In this document: one piece after another, positions 14,100-19,857 of the stretch
Layout of the letters: each line of letters begins with the position of its first letter
How positions within the stretch are numbered: position 1 is the first letter of the stretch
NCBI GenBank assembly: GCA_035629935.1
Contig: DASQLQ010000074.1
Location: forward strand, 1 to 19,857
From: DASQLQ01 sp035629935
Lineage (GTDB): Bacteria; Actinomycetota; CADDZG01; WHSQ01
Length of the DNA stretch: 19,857 nucleotides
Direction: 5' to 3'
The notes under the pieces: generated by a model
Databases searched by the model: none
What the model saw: only the letters and a program-made list of their open reading frames with translations
Told to the model about the DNA's origin: nothing
Made by a program: the position numbers and the translations under genes

Positions 14100-15125
14100 C
14101 TACTTCGACTCCTCTTCCTTCGGTTCCGTCGACTCAGTGGGAGCCGAGGGTGGAGCGGCGTCGGAGGAAGCCTCTGCAGGAGCCCCCTTCTGTTCCACGG
14201 GCTCCGAAGCCCGCGACGGAGATGCTGCTTCGCCCTCGGCGGGCGTCGCAGGCGTCGCGTCAGCGGCTTTCGCGGCAGCCTCGGCGGCCTCTTCCCGAGT
14301 GCGCTTGACCGCATCGGCAGGTGCCTGGGTCGGCTGTGGCTCGACCTTGGTCTTCGTGACGGCAGATGCCCTCCGGGTACGAGCGGCCTTAGCGCGCTCT
14401 TCCTCGCCCCGCCCAACGGTCTCGCCTGCAGCGAGGGCGGCTTCGCGACGCAACCGGGCCGCATCTCTCGCCGCGGCATAGACGTCCTGGAACTCGCCTT
14501 TATAGATCCATACCTTGACGCCGATACGACCGAAGGTGGTCTTGGCTTCCGAGAATCCGTAATCGATGTCAGCGCGCAGCGTGTGGAGCGGCATCTGACC
14601 TTCGATGTACCACTCGGTCCGGCTCATCTCGGCACCGCCCAAACGTCCGCCACACTGCACGCGAACACCCTTGGCGCCGTGACGCACAGCCGTTCCAACT
14701 GCTTTCTTCATTGCCCGTCGGAAGGACACTCGGCTGGCCAGCTGCTCGGCCACACCCTGGGCGATGAGCTGCGCATCCAACTCCGGCTGCTTGACCTCGA
14801 TGATGTTCAAACGAACGTCGGTCGGCTTGCCGTAGATCCTGGACTCCATGTGCTCGAGCTGCGAGCGCAGACGCTCGGCCTCCGAGCCCCGACGACCGAT
14901 GACGATCCCCGGGCGCGCGGTGTGGGCATCGATCCTGACCCGCTCCCGCGTCCGCTCGATGTCGATGCGCGAGATGCCCGCGTGGGGAAGCTGCCCCAGC
15001 AGGTACTCACGGATCCGCAGGTCGGCCTCGAGATAGTCGCGGTACTGCTTCTCGGTGAACCAGCGGGACTTCCAATCGGTATGGATGCCCAACCGGAACC
15101 CGTAGGGATGAACTTTTTGACCCAT
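14100..15125 (-). CDS. rpsC: 30S ribosomal protein S3 with a long Ala/Glu-rich C-terminal extension
   Basis: Small-subunit head protein at the mRNA entry site, contributing to the mRNA helicase activity. The 211-residue core has MGQKVHPYGFRLGI (1-14), a KH type-II domain with the GRRG loop (77-80), the LNIIEVKQPELDAQLIAQ segment (106-123), RVQCGGRLGGAEMSR (155-169) and VKVWIYKGE (203-211). About 130 further residues are low in complexity, rich in Ala, Glu, Pro and Ser, with an Arg/Lys patch early on. E. coli S3 has 233 residues; here 341. ATG at 15125 shares a base with the rplV stop (TGATG). Confidence 0.97.
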   Translation of the reverse strand: MGQKVHPYGFRLGIHTDWKSRWFTEKQYRDYLEADLRIREYLLGQLPHAGISRIDIERTRERVRIDAHTARPGIVIGRRGSEAERLRSQLEHMESRIYGKPTDVRLNIIEVKQPELDAQLIAQGVAEQLASRVSFRRAMKKAVGTAVRHGAKGVRVQCGGRLGGAEMSRTEWYIEGQMPLHTLRADIDYGFSEAKTTFGRIGVKVWIYKGEFQDVYAAARDAARLRREAALAAGETVGRGEEERAKAARTRRASAVTKTKVEPQPTQAPADAVKRTREEAAEAAAKAADATPATPAEGEAASPSRASEPVEQKGAPAEASSDAAPPSAPTESTEPKEEESK

Positions 15126-15751
15126 CAGCTCTCGTCCTTCTTCTTACGAGTGGTCTTTTTGGCAGTGGTCTTCTTCGCGGTCGTTTTCTTAGCGGTGGTC
15201 TTCTTGGCGGTGCTCTTCTTGGCAGTGGTTTTCTTCGCGGTCGTCTTCTTGCGAGAAGTCTTCTTCGGGGCCGCTTCCTCGGCTTCGCTCGTCGCGGTTG
15301 CTGCAGGCCGACGAGGCTTGCCCGCCGTGTCCTTGCGCACGCGCTTCAGCGTTTGCCTGGTTCCCGGTCGTTCGGGCAGGACCCCGACCTCGTCGGGGCG
15401 ACCGACCACAACCGAGATGTGGCAGGTCCTCTTGCGGATCCTCGTTGCCCGTCCCTGCGCGCGGGGGCGGAAGCGCCGGAGCGTGGGGCCCTCGTCGACC
15501 CAGGCTCGTGCCACCACCAGCTCGTCCGTGGGCAGCCCACGGTTGTGCTCGGCATTCGCTATCGCCGACTCGAGAACCTTCCCGACGGGAGTCGAAGCAG
15601 CACGCTGGGTGAACATGAGGACTCGACGCGCGTCGGCCACGTGCCGGCCGCGGATCAGGTCCACGACCTGGCGCGCCTTGGTGGGCGAGATCCTTATGAA
15701 TCTCGCCGTGGCGATGGCTTCCTGTGCGTCTGGTGCGATCTTCCTGGCCAT
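15125..15751 (-). CDS. rplV: 50S ribosomal protein L22 with Lys/Thr pentapeptide-repeat tail
   Basis: Large-subunit protein whose loop lines the peptide exit tunnel, near the macrolide site. The start is ATG 15751, overlapping the rpsS TAA (TAATG); the frame is open further upstream but inside rpsS. The core (about 1-118) includes RFIRISPTKARQVVDLIRG (18-36), ESAIANAEHN (61-70) and the tunnel loop DEGPTLRRFRPRAQGRA (86-102). Residues 119-208 are an extension: a linker, an acidic EAEEA patch, then eight KKTTA-type pentapeptides (163-202) and KKKDES. E. coli L22 has 110 residues; here 208. Similar tails occur in actinobacterial HU proteins. Confidence 0.97.
   Translation of the reverse strand: MARKIAPDAQEAIATARFIRISPTKARQVVDLIRGRHVADARRVLMFTQRAASTPVGKVLESAIANAEHNRGLPTDELVVARAWVDEGPTLRRFRPRAQGRATRIRKRTCHISVVVGRPDEVGVLPERPGTRQTLKRVRKDTAGKPRRPAATATSEAEEAAPKKTSRKKTTAKKTTAKKSTAKKTTAKKTTAKKTTAKKTTRKKKDES
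15146..15265 (-). repeat. 15-base tandem repeats coding the KKTTA tail of L22
   Basis: Eight consecutive 15-base units encode KKTSR, KKTTA, KKTTA, KKSTA, KKTTA, KKTTA, KKTTA and KKTTR. The units differ at synonymous positions (AAG/AAA, ACC/ACT and others), so the repeat is conserved better as protein than as DNA. The array could change length by slippage or recombination. Confidence 0.85.
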
Positions 15752-16035
15752 TATTTGACTTTCGTCGTCCTCTCTCCTCCGCCGCCGTGCGTTCGGAACG
15801 CACGAGTCGGAGCGAACTCTCCAAGTTTGTGACCCACCATCGACTCGGTCACGTAAACCGGGACGTGCTTGCGACCGTCGTGCACCGCGAGGGTGTGTCC
15901 GACCATCTCCGGGATGATCGTCGAACGCCTGGACCACGTCTTGATGACCTTCTTCTGATTGGACCTGTTCATCTCGGTCACCTTGACGAGCAAGTGATCG
16001 TCGACGAACGGGCCTTTCTTCAGTGATCTAGGCAT
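15751..16035 (-). CDS. rpsS: 30S ribosomal protein S19
   Basis: Small-subunit head protein that pairs with S13. The start is ATG 16035, two bases after the rplB stop; a longer open frame begins inside rplB and is rejected. The 94-residue product begins MPRSLKKGPFVDDHLL, has STIIPEMVGHTLAVHDGRKHV and the signature VGHKLGEFAPTRAFRTHGG near the end. Confidence 0.98.
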   Translation of the reverse strand: MPRSLKKGPFVDDHLLVKVTEMNRSNQKKVIKTWSRRSTIIPEMVGHTLAVHDGRKHVPVYVTESMVGHKLGEFAPTRAFRTHGGGGERTTKVK

Positions 16036-16037
16036 GA

Positions 16038-16871
16038 CTAACGGCCTCTCTTCTTCCGGCGCCGGCGGATGATCGCCGCATCTGATGCTTTCTTCTTCTT
16101 TCGCGTACGACCCTCGGGTTGGCCCCACGGGGACACGGGGTGCCGGCCACCGGACGACTTCCCCTCTCCACCACCGAGCGGGTGATCGACGGGGTTCATC
16201 GCAACGCCTCTCACGGACGGGCGCTTGTTCTTCCAACGGTTACGGCCCGCCTTACCGAGCGAGATCAGCTCGGCTTCGGAGTTACCGACTTCGCCCACAG
16301 TTGCCCGGCACTCGATCGGAACGGTTCTCATCTCACCCGAGGGCAGACGAAGTGTTGCGTTCTTTCCTTCTTTGGCGACGACCTGGACGGAGGACCCCGC
16401 CGAACGAGCCATCTTGCCGCCCGCCCCCGGCTTTAGCTCGACGTTGTGCACGACCGTACCGACCGGGATGTTCCTCAACGGAAGGGCATTCCCGGGCTTG
16501 ATCTCGGCCTTCGGCCCGGACTGAAGGGTGTCGCCGACCTTCACGCGGTTGGGAAGAAGGATGTAGCGCTTCTCGCCGTCCGCGTAATGCAGTAGGGCCA
16601 CCCGCGCGTTCCGGTTGGGGTCGTACTCGACGTGAGCCACCTTCGCGGGCACGCCGTCCTTGTTGCGACGGAAGTCCACCACCCGGTACCGGTTCTTGTT
16701 ACCTCCGCCCTGGTGACGCGTAGTGACGCGACCGTAGGAGTTACGGCCGGCCTTCTTCGGCTTCGGCTCGACCAGAGACTTCTCCGGCGTCTGCCTGGTG
16801 AGGTTCGAGTAATCCGCGAACGACTGGAACCGGCGTCCTGGTGATGTTGGTTTGGCTTTTCTGATCGGCAT
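16038..16871 (-). CDS. rplB: 50S ribosomal protein L2
   Basis: Core 23S rRNA-binding protein needed for subunit joining and peptidyl transferase activity. The 277 residues include the RNA-binding region GRNSYGRVTTRHQGGG (42-57) and LLPNRVKVGDTLQSG (105-119). The C-terminal segment RGVAMNPVDHPLGGGEGKS (221-239) carries the conserved His230, matching His229 of E. coli, and GGRHPVSPWG (241-250) follows. The C-terminus is strongly basic. ATG at 16871, three bases after rplW. Confidence 0.98.
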   Translation of the reverse strand: MPIRKAKPTSPGRRFQSFADYSNLTRQTPEKSLVEPKPKKAGRNSYGRVTTRHQGGGNKNRYRVVDFRRNKDGVPAKVAHVEYDPNRNARVALLHYADGEKRYILLPNRVKVGDTLQSGPKAEIKPGNALPLRNIPVGTVVHNVELKPGAGGKMARSAGSSVQVVAKEGKNATLRLPSGEMRTVPIECRATVGEVGNSEAELISLGKAGRNRWKNKRPSVRGVAMNPVDHPLGGGEGKSSGGRHPVSPWGQPEGRTRKKKKASDAAIIRRRRKKRGR

Positions 16872-16874
16872 CGG

Positions 16875-17180
16875 CTATGCCCCCTGCTCGAAGATCTCGA
16901 TCTTGTCGCCGACCGCGAGCTTGACTACCGCTCGCTTCGTGTCACTGCGGCGACCCTTTGTGTAACGGAAGCGCTTCTCCTTGCCTTTGCGGTTGAGGGT
17001 GTTGACGCTGACCACGCGGACGCCCCAGATCTTCTCCACCGCCTGGCGGATCTCGGTCTTATTCGCCCGCGGATGAACCACGAACGTGTAAGCGTTCTGA
17101 TCGATGAGCGAGTACGACTTCTCACTTACGACTGGAGCCAGGATGACGTCCCGGAGATCTTGTTTGGTCGAGCCGCTCAC
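16875..17180 (-). CDS. rplW: 50S ribosomal protein L23
   Basis: Large-subunit protein at the tunnel exit and main docking point for trigger factor, SRP and SecY. The 101-residue product has DVILAPVVSEKSYSLIDQ (11-28), VHPRANKTEIRQAVEKIWGV (35-54) and the C-terminal signature KRAVVKLAVGDKIEIFE. GTG start at 17180 overlaps the rplD stop as GTGA. Confidence 0.97.
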   Translation of the reverse strand: MSGSTKQDLRDVILAPVVSEKSYSLIDQNAYTFVVHPRANKTEIRQAVEKIWGVRVVSVNTLNRKGKEKRFRYTKGRRSDTKRAVVKLAVGDKIEIFEQGA

Positions 17181-17839
17181 GACTTACCTCCCGTCGAACG
17201 TTCCAGGAACGAGTCGAGGGCTCCCGGAGTGAACACGAGCGCATCGGCTACGAGAACGTCGTAGGTCGACAGAGATCCCTGAAGAGCAAACGCAGCCGAG
17301 CCGAGGTTCTTGAATGCGCGATCCACGGCCTGGGAGCTTCCCTCCTTGGGATCGAGAACGATCAGTACGCGACCTTCTATACCGGCAGTAGCAAGCGCCG
17401 TCGCAGCCGCCTTGGTCTTGGTCTCCGAGAAACCATCCAGAACCCAGAGGGCCCCGTTGTTCACTTTGTCGGTCAGCACGGATCGCAGAGCAGCTGCGCG
17501 CACCTTCTTGTTGACCTTCACGGAGTAGTCGCGCGGCTTCGGGCCACCGACCCTGCCACCGCCTACCCACTGCGGCGAACGGATCGACCCTTGACGAGCG
17601 CGACCGGTCCCCTTCTGACGCCAGGGCTTCTTGCCACCGCCGCGGACTTCGGATCGCGTCTTGGTCGATGCGGTTCCGCGCCGAGCGGCAGCCAACTCGG
17701 CCACCATCACTTGGTGGATCACGCCTTCGTTGATCTCGACGCCGAAGATCTCGGCCGGGAGGTCGCGGGTGCCGGTTGAGCTCCCGGTTCCATCGATCAC
17801 CTGGGCGGTCGGCTTCTTCTTGGTCGTGGTATCGGCCAT
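17177..17839 (-). CDS. rplD: 50S ribosomal protein L4
   Basis: Large-subunit protein whose loop reaches the exit tunnel. The start is ATG 17839, sharing a base with the rplC stop (TGATG); the frame is open upstream only inside rplC. The 220-residue product has the basic tunnel loop TRSEVRGGGKKPWRQKGTGR (61-80) and ARQGSIRSPQWVGGG (81-95), followed by the globular C-terminal half. In E. coli L4 also represses the S10 operon through a leader; the short tuf-rpsJ gap here leaves no room for such a leader directly before rpsJ. Confidence 0.97.
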   Translation of the reverse strand: MADTTTKKKPTAQVIDGTGSSTGTRDLPAEIFGVEINEGVIHQVMVAELAAARRGTASTKTRSEVRGGGKKPWRQKGTGRARQGSIRSPQWVGGGRVGGPKPRDYSVKVNKKVRAAALRSVLTDKVNNGALWVLDGFSETKTKAAATALATAGIEGRVLIVLDPKEGSSQAVDRAFKNLGSAAFALQGSLSTYDVLVADALVFTPGALDSFLERSTGGKS

Positions 17840-18504
17840 CAGCCGGCCTTCCTCTGGTCGCCACCGCGCTGACGGAGCCGGATCGCGGTGCGCACCATCA
17901 GGAGCCCACCTTTCGGACCGGGGACGGCCCCGCGGATCAAAAGGAGATTTCTTTCGGCATCCGCTTTGATGACCATGAGATTCAACGTGGTCACGCGTCG
18001 GTGGCCGAGATGTCCCGACATCTTCATGCCCTTGAACACGCGAGCGGGGGTTGCACATGCTCCGATCGCGCCGGGCGAACGATGCTTCCGCTGGGTTCCG
18101 TGTGAAGCAGAGAGTCCCTTGAAGTTGTGTCGCTTCATGGCGCCGGCGAACCCTTTTCCCTTGGTTACGCCCACGACGTCGACCACTTCTCCCTCGGCGA
18201 AGATGTCGGCCTTGATCTCGGTGCCGAGCTCGTAACCGGCCATATCGTCGAGGCGGAGCTCGACCAGATGGCGAGCTCCATCGATACCCGCCTTAGCTAG
18301 GTGACCCGCCGCCGGCTTGTTGACGCGACGGGGGGCACCGAAAGCAAGTTGGATCGCCGAGTAGCCGTCGGTCTCTGGACGCTTTATCTGCGCGACGCGA
18401 CAAGGCCCGGCCTCAACGACCGTTACAGGCACTGCGTGCCCCGCCTCATCGAATACCTGGGTCATCCCGATCTTGCGACCGAGGATCCCCTTCGTTTCCG
18501 CCAC
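17839..18504 (-). CDS. rplC: 50S ribosomal protein L3
   Basis: Early-assembling large-subunit protein whose loop approaches the peptidyl transferase centre. The 221-residue product begins MAETKGILGRKIGMTQVFDE and has the long internal loop with GVTKGKGFAGAMKRHNFKG (112-130), SHGTQRKHRSPGAIGA (134-149) and MSGHLGHRRVTTLNL (162-176). The start is GTG at 18504 with AAGGAG at good distance; the gap to rpsJ is nine bases. Confidence 0.98.
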   Translation of the reverse strand: MAETKGILGRKIGMTQVFDEAGHAVPVTVVEAGPCRVAQIKRPETDGYSAIQLAFGAPRRVNKPAAGHLAKAGIDGARHLVELRLDDMAGYELGTEIKADIFAEGEVVDVVGVTKGKGFAGAMKRHNFKGLSASHGTQRKHRSPGAIGACATPARVFKGMKMSGHLGHRRVTTLNLMVIKADAERNLLLIRGAVPGPKGGLLMVRTAIRLRQRGGDQRKAG

Positions 18505-18513
18505 CTGATCTCC

Positions 18514-18825
18514 TTAAAGCTTGAGCTCGATATCGACGCCGGCGGGAAGGTCGAGTCGTTGTAACGAATCGACCGTCTTCGGCGTGGGATTCACGATGTC
18601 GAGCAGCCTCTTGTGCGTACGCATCTCGAAGTGCTCACGTGAGTCCTTGTCCTTGTGCGGCGAGCGGATCACCGTGTAAACGGATCGCTCCGTCGGCAAA
18701 GGGATCGGCCCGTTGACGCTCGCCCCCGTACGGGTCACCGTCTCGACGATCTTCTTCGCCGATTGGTCGATGACCTCGTGGTCGTAGGCCTTGAGCCTGA
18801 TCCTGATCTTCATCCCACTCGCCAT
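18514..18825 (-). CDS. rpsJ: 30S ribosomal protein S10 (NusE)
   Basis: Small-subunit head protein that also acts as transcription elongation partner of NusB and NusG. The 103-residue product has KIRIRLKAYDHEVIDQSAKKIVET, the loop GPIPLPTERSVYTVIRSPHKDKDSREHFEMRTHKR in family form, and the end LDLPAGVDIELKL. The start is ATG 18825; a second ATG at 18813 would give the common MKIRIRLK start but lacks a better ribosome site. It leads the S10 cluster, seventeen bases after tuf. Confidence 0.97.
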   Translation of the reverse strand: MASGMKIRIRLKAYDHEVIDQSAKKIVETVTRTGASVNGPIPLPTERSVYTVIRSPHKDKDSREHFEMRTHKRLLDIVNPTPKTVDSLQRLDLPAGVDIELKL

Positions 18826-18842
18826 GTCTTGGTTTTTCCTCG

Positions 18843-19857
<1,015 letters not shown>

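Noticed and set aside
15146..15265. Regular 15-base repeats that could suggest a CRISPR array
   Set aside because: Units are adjacent with no spacers, and they code in frame for the L22 tail.
13932..15758. A 608-residue plus-strand open frame with an apparently hydrophobic repeat (FFAVVFLAVV-like)
   Set aside because: It is antisense to rpsC and rplV. The hydrophobic stretch is the KKTTA repeat of L22 read backwards, and no family features are visible.
17840..18058. Upstream extension of the rplD frame
   Set aside because: It lies inside rplC and does not look like L4; the ATG at 17839 gives the normal N-terminus and a TGATG junction. The same reasoning rejects upstream extensions of rpsK, rplE, rpsS and rplV.

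Overview
The window is almost entirely one minus-strand block of translation genes: the tuf end of the str cluster followed by fused S10, spc and alpha clusters. Reading from right to left the order is tuf (cut by the window edge), rpsJ, rplC, rplD, rplW, rplB, rpsS, rplV, rpsC, rplP, rpmC, rpsQ, rplN, rplX, rplE, rpsN, rpsH, rplF, rplR, rpsE, rpmD, rplO, secY, adk, map, infA, rpmJ, rpsM, rpsK, rpsD, rpoA, rplQ, truA, rplM, rpsI. The only plus-strand gene is an AlkA-like DNA glycosylase at the left end, convergent with rpsI.

The organism looks like a high-GC actinobacterium. The RNA polymerase alpha N-terminus, the rplQ-truA-rplM-rpsI order, the lysine-rich and acidic tails on ribosomal proteins and the many GTG starts all fit this. 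Adenylate kinase carries a four-cysteine zinc lid, unlike the short enzymes of Mycobacterium and Streptomyces, which hints at a deep-branching class. The class cannot be named from the sequence alone.

Layout: positions 15-908 hold the glycosylase; 1012-1888 hold rpsI and rplM with their own candidate promoter and a leader hairpin; 1974-6298 hold truA, rplQ, rpoA, rpsD, rpsK, rpsM, rpmJ and infA (the alpha cluster); 6299-6503 is a regulatory gap with a strong hairpin after map, a candidate promoter and a leader hairpin; 6504-18825 hold map back to rpsJ (spc plus S10 clusters), mostly with 0-20 base gaps or overlapping stop/start codons; 18843-19857 is the tuf fragment. The gene products make ribosomal subunits, initiate translation (IF1), deliver aminoacyl-tRNA (EF-Tu), transcribe (RpoA), export proteins (SecY), remove N-terminal methionine (Map), balance adenylates (Adk) and modify tRNA (TruA).

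I found no unknown multi-gene system. The points most worth a second look are three ribosomal proteins with long low-complexity tails (L22 Lys/Thr pentapeptide repeats, L17 acidic/basic, S3 Ala/Glu-rich) and three intergenic stretches with promoter- or hairpin-like structure (before rplM, before infA, before rpoA).
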